Shown: positions 8,811-16,995 of the stretch, piece by piece
Numbering within the stretch: the stretch's first letter is position 1
How the letters are laid out: the number at the start of each line of letters is the position of its first letter
The notes under the pieces: model-generated
What the model was told of the DNA's origin: nothing
Databases searched by the model: none
What the model saw: the letters and a program-made list of their open reading frames with translations, nothing else
NCBI RefSeq assembly: GCF_965227735.1
Contig: NZ_OZ245776.1
Span: 5,952,001-6,016,000 of the forward strand
Source: Larkinella sp965227735
GTDB taxonomy: Bacteria; Bacteroidota; Bacteroidia; Cytophagales; Spirosomataceae
Length of the DNA: 64,000 nt
Direction: 5' to 3'
Made by a program: the position numbers and the translations under genes

Positions 8811-9146
8811 ATGACACCCGAACTAAAACAAACAAGCGAAGAAATTATCTCTACTGAACTGATTATCAAGAAAGCAGTTGAAGTTATTTGCGGAAAATGG
8901 CGGATGATTATCATTCACCTGCTCCGCGAAAAAACCCTGCGGTACGGAGAAATTAAGCGTGGGGTTCCCGGAATCAGTGAGAAAGTGCTGGTTCATGAAT
9001 TGAAACAACTGGTCGAACTGGGAATGGTCGACAAGCAGTCATTTGGTGAAGTTCCGCCCCGGGTGGAATACAGTCTTAATGAAAAAGGGCGTACGGTTTT
9101 GCCCGTCATCGATCTCCTGCGCGAAGTAGGCCAGGCCTTCATGTAA
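8811..9146 (+). CDS. HxlR family winged-helix transcriptional regulator
   Basis: A 111-residue regulator. The family signature is plain: AVEVICGKWRMIIIHLLREKTLRYGEIKR-type opening helix, recognition region GISEKVLVHELKQLVELGMV, and wing EVPPRVEYSLNEKGRTVLPVI. HxlR proteins bind DNA as dimers and respond to quinones, aldehydes or redox change. Here no nearby cysteine-rich pattern marks a thiol sensor; a single Cys precedes GKW, as in many members. It is monocistronic between a RidA gene and a converging barrel gene. An operator-like palindrome lies just upstream. Confidence 0.9.
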   Translation: MTPELKQTSEEIISTELIIKKAVEVICGKWRMIIIHLLREKTLRYGEIKRGVPGISEKVLVHELKQLVELGMVDKQSFGEVPPRVEYSLNEKGRTVLPVIDLLREVGQAFM

Positions 9147-9154
9147 ACATTACC

Positions 9155-9186
9155 CCGGACGCAGAAACACTTGTTTTTGCGTCCGG
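9155..9186. terminator. Bidirectional hairpin between convergent genes
   Basis: CCGGACGCA at 9155-9163 pairs perfectly with TGCGTCCGG at 9178-9186, and the 14-base loop has further complementarity (AAACA with TGTTT). It lies between the stops of the HxlR gene and the convergent barrel gene, so it can serve both. Confidence 0.7.
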
Positions 9187-9199
9187 AATGGCATATTTC

Positions 9200-9985
9200 T
9201 CAGAAATGAGCCAGTTTATACCCCAGCGTTAGTGTCGCGTATCCGATAAAACCGGTAATGCCGCTGTCGTTGAACACGCCCCCAACGGGCAATCCGTAGC
9301 GGACATCGACTTCAAGCCGTTTCAGGAGCGTAACGCCCGCACCAAATTCAGCTCCAAAATTGAACGTTTTTACCTGTAAAATGCCGGCCTGATCCGGATT
9401 GGTCAGATCGACCTGATCGGATATTTGTGAAATGGGAAAGCTGGGCAAACTGGCACTGGCTTCGACCTGCCCCGATGCGGTTCGGGCTGCTTCGGCCTTG
9501 ATGGTGAACAGAAATGTAGGGCCGCCATAGACGCGCCATTTACCTTCATGCCCTTGTTTACCAACAAAGAGCGGGATATTCAGCGAAGTCAGGGTTGGTT
9601 CGGTGGTGGTATTCAATCGGGCGTAAAGCGTTCCCGGCCGAATGTTGGGCAGATTGACGCCAAACTCCTTTGCTGCGGCAACGTCGATTCGATCGATGGG
9701 GGCTTTCTGTTTCAGCACCAGCGACGAATAACTGATTTCGGCCTGCAGGAAAAACCGGTCGTAGTGTTTGCGCGCCCACAGGCTCCCAAAATACCCGATG
9801 CCAATGCCATTGTTGGCATTTCGAATCCGGGGAAGTTCCAGACCCGGCGAAAGCGTCTGGGCCGGAATGACCGTGTACCCGTGTGTAAAAGTGCCTCCTC
9901 CTCTGATTCCCAACTCCATACCGCCCTGAGCTTGTGCTTTGATGGTTACCAGAAAGACAAGACAAGCGACCCCAATTAGTTTCAT
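9200..9985 (-). CDS. Outer-membrane beta-barrel protein, PorT/porin-like
   Basis: A 261-residue protein started at the ATG at 9985, which gives the signal peptide MKLIGVACLVFLVTIKAQAQ. A frame extends 18 codons further up, but its residues are not signal-like. The mature part begins GMELGIRGGGTFTHGY and continues as alternating amphipathic strands, ending YGLPVGGVFNDSGITGF and LTLGYKLAHF, a terminal aromatic as in outer-membrane barrels. It resembles the PorT-family barrels frequent in Bacteroidota. No ligand can be named. It is alone on its strand. Confidence 0.75.
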   Translation of the reverse strand: MKLIGVACLVFLVTIKAQAQGGMELGIRGGGTFTHGYTVIPAQTLSPGLELPRIRNANNGIGIGYFGSLWARKHYDRFFLQAEISYSSLVLKQKAPIDRIDVAAAKEFGVNLPNIRPGTLYARLNTTTEPTLTSLNIPLFVGKQGHEGKWRVYGGPTFLFTIKAEAARTASGQVEASASLPSFPISQISDQVDLTNPDQAGILQVKTFNFGAEFGAGVTLLKRLEVDVRYGLPVGGVFNDSGITGFIGYATLTLGYKLAHF

Positions 9986-10218
9986 CCCGAATAAAGCCGT
10001 TACGGTTTTGGTGCTCCATTGCGCCACTCCCTGCCACAAGAACGGAAAACTCTGCCAAGGCGTAAATAGATTTTAAAATAATTTGTCGACAATTGATTAC
10101 TAACTGATACATTTAGCGTCTAAAATAGGATCGCGAAGCTTGGCGGACAAACAGTTCTGCCCCGTTCGCAGTTGTTCTATTCAAACCCAATTCATTGTTA
10201 ATCAAACACACAAAATCC

Positions 10219-10692
10219 ATGGGACTGCTCAGTTTTTTCAAAGGTGTAGGGGAAAAAGTTTTTGGTAAAGAACACGAAGCACCGGCTGCCGAACCGGCCA
10301 AGGCTGCGGAAGTAGAGCCGCTCAAAGCGAGCGCGTTGCTCAATCACGTCAAGCAACTTGGTTTGTCGTACAAGAAGTTAACGGTGAAAACCGCCGGCGA
10401 CACGGTGGTGCTGGAAGGTGAAGTGGCAACGCAGGAAGACGCCGAAAAACTGGCGTTGGCTGTTGGGAATGTCGAAGGCGTTCACCAGGTCGATAACCGC
10501 CTGGTGGTGGAAGCCCCGGAGCCGGAAGGTCAGTACCACACCGTTGAGTCGGGCGACACCCTGTCGGCGATTTCCAAGAAAGTCTACGGCGACGCCATGA
10601 AATACGGTATTATTTTCGAAGCCAACAAACCGATGCTGAAAAGCCCGGACCTGATTTATCCGGGTCAGGTGCTGCGGATTCCGCGGTTGTAG
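10219..10692 (+). CDS. kbp: Kbp-like BON-LysM protein
   Basis: A 157-residue protein whose architecture and ends match Escherichia coli Kbp (YgaU), a potassium-binding cytoplasmic protein. It opens MGLLSFFKGVGEKVFGKE, has a BON domain at about 40-95 (VVLEGEVATQEDAEKLALAV), and closes with a LysM domain at about 103-155 (YHTVESGDTLSAISKKVYGD, then IFEANKPMLKSPDLIYPGQ). I start it at the ATG at 10219 since it aligns with the family; a TTG at 10195 would add eight residues. Absence of a signal peptide agrees with the cytoplasmic family. A strong terminator follows. Confidence 0.85.
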   Translation: MGLLSFFKGVGEKVFGKEHEAPAAEPAKAAEVEPLKASALLNHVKQLGLSYKKLTVKTAGDTVVLEGEVATQEDAEKLALAVGNVEGVHQVDNRLVVEAPEPEGQYHTVESGDTLSAISKKVYGDAMKYGIIFEANKPMLKSPDLIYPGQVLRIPRL

Positions 10693-10711
10693 GGTTTGGT
10701 GAGTTTAGAGG

Positions 10712-10744
10712 AAGGCGTCTCTGTTTGGAGACGCCTTTTTTATT
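10712..10744 (+). terminator. Rho-independent terminator after kbp
   Basis: AAGGCGTCTC at 10712-10721 pairs perfectly with GAGACGCCTT at 10728-10737 around a six-base loop, followed by a T-rich tract to 10744. It starts 19 bases after the kbp stop. Confidence 0.9.
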
Positions 10745-10781
10745 TTAAATATCTGCAAGCGGGAAATATAAAATATATATA

Positions 10782-10789
10782 TAAATTTG
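10782..10789 (+). promoter_or_regulatory. Candidate -7 element for the AT-rich lipoprotein gene
   Basis: TAAATTTG fits TAnnTTTG exactly and lies 46 bases before the ATG at 10836. No good -33 TTG is seen at 19-21 bases upstream, and the whole region is AT-rich, so chance matches are likely. Confidence 0.35.
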
Positions 10790-10835
10790 CTTGTACATAT
10801 AAATTGAATATCCATCCACCTAAAAATTTAAAATA

Positions 10836-11654
10836 ATGAACTTAAATTTCATTTTTCGACCTGGTTTGTTACTGATTTGTTCGCTGGTTATACTTGAGTC
10901 CTGTAGCGTTCAGGATCATTTGCAACCGGCAGCGAATCCGTATGAAAATTGCCTGCTCTCTGAAGTTAGGGACGTAGAAATACGTAAAATATTACCGAAT
11001 GAAGATATAAAAATTGGGGATAATTTTTTCAAATATGGGTATAGTAAAGTAATTGACATTGTTGAAATAGACGGTTCTCAATATGCTTTGTCGTCCTCGG
11101 GAGAGGATTATTATGAGTACAAATATGATGCGCAGAACAGATTGATTGAACAGACTCATTCCAACCAATTTGTTAGAGGAAAAGAAATGTATACTTATGA
11201 ATATACACCCGGCAAATTAAAAATAAAATTTGTACATGAAGGTTGGCCCAGCGAAACCAGAGAATTTACTCATACCCTTAATGAATATGGTTTTATTACC
11301 AATAAAGATGTGATCTACGATAGTGAAGGATATGTTATAAAAGATATGTACGGATTTAATAAGACAATTTCCAATGGAAACACAGTTAAATCAGAAAGTG
11401 GCTCTAGTATTTCAACCGCTGAATTTGATTTGACAAAACTTAATATTCCTAATCCCACTCCTTTTAATGGTAAGGCAGACCGTAATTTAATAACTAAAAC
11501 TACATCGGTCTATGGGTATAGTATTCCGAATAGCATAGGGGAATACGTATATAAATTTGATAATGAAGGTAAAGTAACAAGGAGGATCCGTAAAATATAT
11601 AATCAAGATAATACGTACATAAATATTAGAGAATACAAATATGATTGTCAGTAG
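10836..11654 (+). CDS. AT-rich lipoprotein gene, unknown function
   Basis: A 272-residue lipoprotein: the signal MNLNFIFRPGLLLICSLVIL is followed by a lipobox ending ESC. The mature chain is rich in Tyr, Lys, Asp and Asn and has YD-like strand repeats (YEYKYDAQNRLIEQT, later YTYEYTPGKL and REYKYDC), as in many Bacteroidota surface lipoproteins related to RHS-type beta repeats. Its base composition is strikingly AT-rich, and codons such as ATA and AGA are common, whereas neighbours on both sides are GC-rich. It is flanked by a terminator before and an inverted repeat after. Recent acquisition is a reasonable inference. No function can be assigned. Confidence 0.75.
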   Translation: MNLNFIFRPGLLLICSLVILESCSVQDHLQPAANPYENCLLSEVRDVEIRKILPNEDIKIGDNFFKYGYSKVIDIVEIDGSQYALSSSGEDYYEYKYDAQNRLIEQTHSNQFVRGKEMYTYEYTPGKLKIKFVHEGWPSETREFTHTLNEYGFITNKDVIYDSEGYVIKDMYGFNKTISNGNTVKSESGSSISTAEFDLTKLNIPNPTPFNGKADRNLITKTTSVYGYSIPNSIGEYVYKFDNEGKVTRRIRKIYNQDNTYINIREYKYDCQ

Positions 11655-11696
11655 TAGTTATCTTATTTGAAAAAATATACCGCTTGGTTGAATGAC

Positions 11697-11740
11697 CGGG
11701 GTCAACAAAAAAGGTTTACAAAATCATATGGTTGACCCCG
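11697..11740. repeat. Inverted repeat between convergent genes
   Basis: CGGGGTCAAC at 11697-11706 is perfectly complementary to GTTGACCCCG at 11731-11740, with an AT-rich loop of 24 bases. It lies between the stops of the lipoprotein gene and the VOC gene, and may mark the end of the AT-rich segment or act as a weak terminator. Confidence 0.6.
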
Positions 11741-11746
11741 ACCAGC

Positions 11747-12112
11747 TCACTCCGCCTTAAAATGCGGGTTTTCAATAATTCCGAACACGTTGCCAAACGG
11801 GTCCTTCACACTGGCGACTTTAATGTCGCCACCTACTTCCTCAATACCCGAATGGACACTGGCACCGTGGCTGATCAGGTGTTCCCAGGCTTTTTCAATA
11901 TCAGGAACGCCCCAGTACGTAATCGTGCTGCCGTCGGCGGGTTTGGCCGCCGGATCGAGCCCGAGTTCGTAGCCGCCCACGGAAAAACCAATGTAAAAGG
12001 GTTCATCAAAATACGGATCAATGCCCAGGATGGTCGAGTACCAGTTTTTCGCGTTGAGTAAATCAGGTGCCGCGTAAATTATAGTCCGTAGGCCCAGAAA
12101 AGCGGATGCCAT
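11747..12112 (-). CDS. VOC superfamily (glyoxalase/bleomycin resistance-like) protein
   Basis: A 121-residue protein when started at the ATG at 12112 (MASAFLGLRTIIYAAPDLL). Longer frames reach 12238 but add an unlikely Phe/His-rich leader. It shows one VOC module: LLNAKNWYSTILGIDPYFDEPFY, then ELGLDPAA, and the second half with YWGVPDIEKAWEHLISHGA and VKDPFGNVFGIIENPHF, whose Glu/Asn end is normal. Substrate unknown; members range from isomerases to dioxygenases and antibiotic-binding proteins. Confidence 0.82.
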   Translation of the reverse strand: MASAFLGLRTIIYAAPDLLNAKNWYSTILGIDPYFDEPFYIGFSVGGYELGLDPAAKPADGSTITYWGVPDIEKAWEHLISHGASVHSGIEEVGGDIKVASVKDPFGNVFGIIENPHFKAE

Positions 12113-12472
12113 ATAAAACAGATCAGTTGCCCAACTGGCTGAAGCCGGATGGAAATGAAATGGAAAAATAAGAAAAAAGATCAAATACCGTCTATAGAAT
12201 TTCTTTTCCGGTTTATAAGCTTTCCGGGAAATGGACAATTCCGTCAGGTTAGGAGCAGGGAATCCACTTCCGAACCTCGCCCGGCAAGGTATTTGCAGGA
12301 CACTTAGTGTACTGGTTTAACTGACTTTGTCAATCAATTGTTGGGATTCGACCCACATCCTTCATTGATTTTTGGTGGAATCTTGCCAATTTTACAAATA
12401 ACTATCGAGATGAAAGGTTGCTTTACTAAACAAACGTACCATCGCTACAAAAAACTGACCTGACCCGTTCGT
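12113..12472. other. Intergenic stretch without a gene
   Basis: 360 bases between the divergent VOC and TMTC-like genes. I see no supported coding frame. It must carry both promoters, but no clear pair of Bacteroidota elements stands out. A tRNA T-arm-like string near 12340 on the minus strand was examined and not accepted as a tRNA. Confidence 0.5.
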
Positions 12473-14395
12473 ATGTCTAAGAAGAATCAATCCTCGTCGA
12501 GTCAAAAACCCCTCATTCGGCCTACACCCAATGGGGGAACCAAGCCCACACCCCGCCCGGTAACGGCGGCTTCGCGCCCCGCAGCCTCCCCGACTAAGCA
12601 GACGCCCCAAACCGCCCCGGAACCATTGACACCCCGGCCCATTCAATGGCCCTGGGCTTTGCTGGTGGCCGTCGCCGGATTTGCCCTCTATGCCAATACG
12701 TTCAACCACGGGCTGGCACTGGACGACATTGCGGCCATTACGCAGAACCTGTTTGTCCAGAAAGGCATCGAAGGCATTCCGGATCTGCTCAAAACCGAGT
12801 TCTGGCACTTTAGCAACATTTCACTCGGCTATTACCGCCCGCTGGCACTCATCACCTTTGCGCTGGAAAAGGAATATTTTAATGGCGATCCGCACATAAG
12901 CCACATGATCAACGGAGGAATCTACGCCCTGACCGGTTTGTTTCTGGTGGTACTGTTGCAGAAATGGTTGCCGGGCCGCACCGTCCTGACCACTTTGATT
13001 GCGCTGCTCTTTATGGCGCATCCGCTTCATACCGAGGTGGTGGCCAACATCAAAAGCCGGGATGAAATGCTGAGTTTCCTGTTCATCACGCTGGTCATGC
13101 TGACGTATTGGAAATACCTGGAAACCCAGCAAAAAGGATGGATTGTCTTTTCGGCCTTCTGGATGTATCTGACGTATCTTTCAAAAGAATCGTCGCTGGT
13201 GGGGTTGGGGCTGATCGTGATCATGCAGTATACCTTCGCCAAACGGAATTTCTTCCAGTCGCTCATCAGCATCTGGCCCTATCTGGTGGTGACGGCCCTG
13301 TTTTTCTGGCAGAAAAAGGAAATGATCGGAACCCTGAGCGGGAATCCGCCGGTCGATTGGGCTAACTATCCGTATGCGCTCGAAAACACCAAGTTTCTGA
13401 CCACGTTCAAATTCTTCGCGCAGTATGCCCGTCTGCTCATCTTTCCGCTCCATTTGTCCTATGACTACTCGTATAACGTCATTCCCTCCGGCAAACTGAG
13501 CGATTGGGAAACCCTGTTAGGGTTGTTTTCCTTTGGCGGTCTGGCGTGGCTGGCCTGGAAAGGCTTCTGGCAACGGTCACTCTGGGGCTTCGGCCTGACG
13601 TGGATGTTCATCACCATGACTCCCGGGTTGGGCTTCGTGCTGTTCCGGGGTGGTATTCTGGCCGAACGGTTTTTGTATTCGCCGATTCTGGGCTTCGTAA
13701 TTGCCGCCGTTGCCGGGCTTGATCTGCTGCTGGCCAAACGGCTGGACCTGTCTGATAGTGCCCCGGTGCTGAAGCGATACGGTATTTTGATCGGCTTGTG
13801 TGTGGTCGTTGGCGGGTTGTTCAGCTTCCGGACGGTAGTTCGGAATGAAGACTGGAAAGATAACTTTACGCTCTTCAACAGCGGACTTGACTATGCCTCC
13901 AACAGTTGCCAGGTCAACCGGCACGTGGCCAATGAATGGATCAACAAGTGTGCGGAGGAAAAAGACCCCAAGCAAAAGCGGTTTTATTTCAACAAGGCCA
14001 TTTATCACCTGCAACGGTCGACGGAGATTTACCCCGGTTTCGGTGAAGCCTTTTTCTCGATTGCCTATTCATACCAGAAGCTGATTCCAAACCGGGATTC
14101 GGCGGTGTATTTCTACAAACAGGCGATTCGGGCATCCTCCAATTACGCACCAGCCTACAACAACCTCGGGGTGATTTACCAGAACGAACGTCGCTATCAC
14201 CTCGCTTCGTACTTCTACAACATGTCGATGATGGTCAACCCGGCCTATCAGGATGGTCGTAACAACTGGGAAGGTTTGAAAAAACAGCTTGGACTGGATG
14301 TGAAGATTTTACCCGACAGCCTGAAAAACGAAGCCGTGTTGCCCGGCGCTCCCGCGCCAACGGCGGTTCCTGCCCTACGGTTTCCGGTAAGGTAA
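12473..14395 (+). CDS. TMTC-like polytopic glycosyltransferase with C-terminal TPRs
   Basis: A 640-residue protein. Residues 1-58 are a polar Ser/Pro/Thr-rich cytoplasmic tail. About ten membrane helices follow (from WPWALLVAVAGFALYANTF at 61 to about 450). Between the first helices lies NHGLALDDIAAITQN, whose acidic pair fits the catalytic loop of GT-C glycosyltransferases. VVANIKSRDEMLSFLFI occupies the place of the conserved loop of the TMTC/DUF1736 family. The last 180 residues hold TPR motifs (FYFNKAIYHLQRSTEIYPGF, then SAVYFYKQAIRASSNYAPAY), ending with a Pro/Ala-rich tail. TMTC relatives O-mannosylate proteins; here the acceptor is unknown. The gene converges on rny across a long inverted repeat. 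Confidence 0.82.
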   Translation: MSKKNQSSSSQKPLIRPTPNGGTKPTPRPVTAASRPAASPTKQTPQTAPEPLTPRPIQWPWALLVAVAGFALYANTFNHGLALDDIAAITQNLFVQKGIEGIPDLLKTEFWHFSNISLGYYRPLALITFALEKEYFNGDPHISHMINGGIYALTGLFLVVLLQKWLPGRTVLTTLIALLFMAHPLHTEVVANIKSRDEMLSFLFITLVMLTYWKYLETQQKGWIVFSAFWMYLTYLSKESSLVGLGLIVIMQYTFAKRNFFQSLISIWPYLVVTALFFWQKKEMIGTLSGNPPVDWANYPYALENTKFLTTFKFFAQYARLLIFPLHLSYDYSYNVIPSGKLSDWETLLGLFSFGGLAWLAWKGFWQRSLWGFGLTWMFITMTPGLGFVLFRGGILAERFLYSPILGFVIAAVAGLDLLLAKRLDLSDSAPVLKRYGILIGLCVVVGGLFSFRTVVRNEDWKDNFTLFNSGLDYASNSCQVNRHVANEWINKCAEEKDPKQKRFYFNKAIYHLQRSTEIYPGFGEAFFSIAYSYQKLIPNRDSAVYFYKQAIRASSNYAPAYNNLGVIYQNERRYHLASYFYNMSMMVNPAYQDGRNNWEGLKKQLGLDVKILPDSLKNEAVLPGAPAPTAVPALRFPVR

Positions 14396-14399
14396 AACA

Positions 14400-14484
14400 G
14401 TTTACGGTTTACAGTTTTCGGGGGCTGACGCATGTTTTTATGCATGCGTCAGCCCCCGAAAACTGTAAACTGAATACCGTAAAC
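14400..14484. repeat. Long inverted repeat, GCTGACGCA family
   Basis: A 28-base arm at 14407-14434 is perfectly complementary to 14443-14470, with an eight-base loop. Outer words GTTTACGG (14400-14407) and CCGTAAAC (14477-14484) also pair; the right arm carries seven extra bases between inner and outer parts. The core word GGGGGCTGACGCAT and the GTTTACAGTTTTCGG word recur, with a few changes, in the repeat at 46233. It fills the gap between two convergent stops. Confidence 0.93.
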
Positions 14485-16056
14485 CTATTTCGCATAGGCC
14501 ACCGACCGCATTTCCCGGATGACCGTGATTTTAATCTGACCGGGATACTGCATTTCCTTCTCAATTTTCTGTGAAATGTCGAATGAGAGCGTATTGGCTT
14601 TTTCGTCCGTAACATTCTCGGCATCCACCATCACGCGCAGCTCGCGACCCGCCTGAATGGCGTAGCATTTGATGACGCCCTGGAAGTTCATCGCCAGTTC
14701 TTCGAGTTCTTTCAGCCGTCGGATATACGACTCCATCATCTCCCGCCGTGCGCCCGGGCGGGATCCTGAAACAGCGTCACACACCTGCACAATGGGCGAA
14801 ATCAGGGTGGTCATCTCGATCTCGTCGTGGTGAGCTCCGATCGCATTACACACTTCCGGGTGTTCCTTGTACTTCTTGGCCAGTTCCATCCCCAAAACCG
14901 CGTGTGGCAGTTCGGCTTCTTCGGGCCATACTTTCCCAATGTCGTGCAGTAACCCGGCGCGTTTGGCTAATTTGGCATTCAAGCCCAGTTCGGCGGCCAT
15001 GGTGGCGCAGAGTTTGGCCACCTCGCGGGAGTGTTGCAGCAGGTTCTGACCGTAGCTGGAGCGGAAACGCATCCGGCCAATCATCTTGATCAGTTCGGGG
15101 TGCAAACCGTGAATCCCGAGATCAATCACCGTCCGTTCGCCAATTTCGACAATCTCATCTTCGATGTTTTTGCGGGTTTTGGCCACAATTTCCTCAATCC
15201 GGGCGGGGTGAATCCGGCCATCCTGAACGAGCCGGTGGAGCGACAGCCGGGCAATTTCGCGCCGAACGGGGTCGAAACCGGAGATGATGATGGCTTCCGG
15301 CGTGTCGTCGACGATGATTTCAACGCCCGTAGCTGCTTCCAGCGCCCGGATGTTTCGTCCTTCGCGACCAATCACTTTCCCTTTGATGTCGTCGCTTTCG
15401 ATGTTGAACACCGACACGCAGTTTTCGATGGCGTGCTCCGTGGCTGTCCGCTGAATGGTTTCGATCACCACTTTTTTGGCTTCTTTCGTTGCCGTCAGTT
15501 TGGCCTCTTCCACCACACTTTTGATGTAGGACGATGCGCGCGAATCGGCTTCGGCTTTCAGGGCATCCACGAGTTGTTCTCGGGCCTGTTCGGCGGTGAG
15601 GTTGGCAATTTTCTCCAGGGCTTCGACCTGTTGCAGGCGCATGCGCTCGGCCTCTTCCCGGCGTTTGCCGATGGCTTCCTGTTGCTGAGCCAGTTGTTGC
15701 TTCTGCTGGTCGAGTTCGGCTTCCTTGCGTTTGCTCTGGTCGGCTTGTTGCTGAAGCTGTTGCTCGCGTTGTTTGAGCTTGTTTTCGTTGGTAATCAGAA
15801 TGTTCTTCTTCCGGTTGGTGTCTTCTTCGAACTCAGCTTTTAATTTGAGGTACTTTTCCCGTGCTTCGAGAATGCGGTCTTTCTTGATATTTTCAGCCGT
15901 CAATTCGGCGTTTTTAATGATCTCTGCCGACCGGGTTTCGGCATCCTTCTCACGCTGGGCAAACAGGCGGCCCAGAAGCCTTCTGCCAATGTAGATGCCC
16001 ACTGCGATCGAGATTATATCCGACAGGAGCATCACCCAGAAATCAATTTTATTCAT
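14485..16056 (-). CDS. rny: Ribonuclease Y
   Basis: A 523-residue membrane-anchored endoribonuclease that initiates mRNA decay. The start is the ATG at 16056 (MNKIDFWVMLLSD), giving an N-terminal helix (MLLSDIISIAVGIYIGRRLL). A coiled coil rich in Glu, Gln and Lys follows (about 35-180), then the KH domain with KVIGREGRNIRALEAATGVE and the HD domain with LLQHSREVAK and AGLLHDIGK. Length and order match the family. It is the last gene of the pheT-coiled coil-zapA-rny set, an arrangement frequent in Bacteroidota. Its TAG lies directly outside the long inverted repeat at 14400-14484. Confidence 0.96.
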   Translation of the reverse strand: MNKIDFWVMLLSDIISIAVGIYIGRRLLGRLFAQREKDAETRSAEIIKNAELTAENIKKDRILEAREKYLKLKAEFEEDTNRKKNILITNENKLKQREQQLQQQADQSKRKEAELDQQKQQLAQQQEAIGKRREEAERMRLQQVEALEKIANLTAEQAREQLVDALKAEADSRASSYIKSVVEEAKLTATKEAKKVVIETIQRTATEHAIENCVSVFNIESDDIKGKVIGREGRNIRALEAATGVEIIVDDTPEAIIISGFDPVRREIARLSLHRLVQDGRIHPARIEEIVAKTRKNIEDEIVEIGERTVIDLGIHGLHPELIKMIGRMRFRSSYGQNLLQHSREVAKLCATMAAELGLNAKLAKRAGLLHDIGKVWPEEAELPHAVLGMELAKKYKEHPEVCNAIGAHHDEIEMTTLISPIVQVCDAVSGSRPGARREMMESYIRRLKELEELAMNFQGVIKCYAIQAGRELRVMVDAENVTDEKANTLSFDISQKIEKEMQYPGQIKITVIREMRSVAYAK

Positions 16057-16071
16057 GTCCGTAGACGTTTG

Positions 16072-16093
16072 TGTGAAAAATATGGTTTTCACA
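16072..16093 (-). promoter_or_regulatory. Hairpin in the zapA-rny gap
   Basis: TGTGAAAA at 16072-16079 pairs perfectly with TTTTCACA at 16086-16093 around a six-base loop, 16 bases before the rny ATG on the minus strand. The 141-base gap also holds a GACTG/CAGTC stem near 16155. It may be a leader structure or part of a small RNA. Confidence 0.4.
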
Positions 16094-16197
16094 GACAACT
16101 ACAGTGCCGAAGAAATGAAGCAAGCCGACTGTTCAGGCAGTCAGCGTCGGAAGTACGGGAAGAAGGCGGTTTTCGCGTTTGGTTTTCTACTCACTAG

Positions 16198-16491
16198 TTA
16201 AGTAGCTAACGTCGAGTCAATTAACTCGTCTAAACGGCTTATCCGTTGCGTTATCTTTTCTTGCAGCGCCAGTTTTTCACTGCGAGCGTTTAGCCATCGT
16301 ACGGTATTCATGACGGCAATTACCGCCAGAATATCCATGTCATCGCGCTTTTTTTTCTTATTTTTCTCCCCTAAAAAGCGTTCATTGACGAGACGTCCGG
16401 CTTCCCGGGCAGTTTCTTCGTCTTCTGGAAGAACGCTAAGCGGGTAGTTCCGGCCTGCAATTCGGATATTTATTGACAATAACTCTTCCAT
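16198..16491 (-). CDS. zapA: Cell division protein ZapA
   Basis: A 97-residue protein started at the ATG at 16491 (MEELLSINIRIAGRNYPLSV). This gives the ZapA opening strand pattern, followed by EDEETAREAGRLVNERF and the long C-terminal helix (MDILAVIAVMNTVRWLNAR) that forms the coiled-coil tetramer. ZapA cross-links FtsZ filaments at the division site. A longer frame to 16569 overlaps the upstream gene and adds 26 unlikely residues. It lies between a small coiled-coil gene and rny. Confidence 0.88.
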   Translation of the reverse strand: MEELLSINIRIAGRNYPLSVLPEDEETAREAGRLVNERFLGEKNKKKKRDDMDILAVIAVMNTVRWLNARSEKLALQEKITQRISRLDELIDSTLAT

Positions 16492-16555
16492 CCGTACAGC
16501 TTGTCCATCCGGTGCCAGAAACGCATCAGGCGTTTCCAACCTTCCGGCAAGTGAT

Positions 16556-16915
16556 TTATGACAAGTCACTCAAATAGGCAATACAACGATCCAATTCTTC
16601 GATGTAAACCGTGAGCTGTTGCTTCAATTCGGCAGTAGTCCCTGCGTCACTGTGTTTGTTATTTACAATCTTAGGAATATTTGTTGGTTTTGAAAACTCT
16701 TTTGATGAATTATTCACCATTTTTTCCAATTGCCTCAGTTGATTTTGATGTTTTGTTACCTCATTGGTCAATTTGGCCTTTTCACGCTCCAGGGCGCTGT
16801 TCTCCTGCTCCAGTTCGCTAATCCGTTGCCGCCCCGCTTTGACCAGTTCGATCAGGCGATTCGCCTTGTCCTCGAAGGAGTCCAGTTGCGATAAAACTGA
16901 CGACGTATTGCTCAT
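16556..16915 (-). CDS. Small coiled-coil protein upstream of zapA
   Basis: A 119-residue protein dominated by a coiled coil at about 10-75 (LIELVKAGRQRISELEQENS, then EREKAKLTNEVTKHQNQL). The tail is a second helix (LKQQLTVYIEELDRCIAYLS). It has no signal peptide or membrane helix. Position between pheT and zapA suggests a division-linked partner similar in kind to ZapB, but this is inference; homology to ZapB is not evident. A gap of 64 bases separates it from zapA. Confidence 0.75.
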   Translation of the reverse strand: MSNTSSVLSQLDSFEDKANRLIELVKAGRQRISELEQENSALEREKAKLTNEVTKHQNQLRQLEKMVNNSSKEFSKPTNIPKIVNNKHSDAGTTAELKQQLTVYIEELDRCIAYLSDLS

Positions 16916-16995
16916 GGTTGCGTTGAAATTTCCGGGCTAAAGTACCAGTTGGAACGGATCCCTTTCTGATTACGAAAGGAATCACCCATCAAATC

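Noticed and set aside
12325..12365. T-arm-like string on the minus strand (GTGGGTCGAATCCCAAC)
   Set aside because: The loop is one base short, the stem does not pair fully and no acceptor or anticodon arms could be found, so not a tRNA; it could be an attachment-site relic but nothing nearby supports that.
14400..14484. Long inverted repeats as ordinary terminators
   Set aside because: They lack consistent T-runs, share word families over long distances, and occur in divergent gaps and inside genes as well, so termination cannot be their general explanation.
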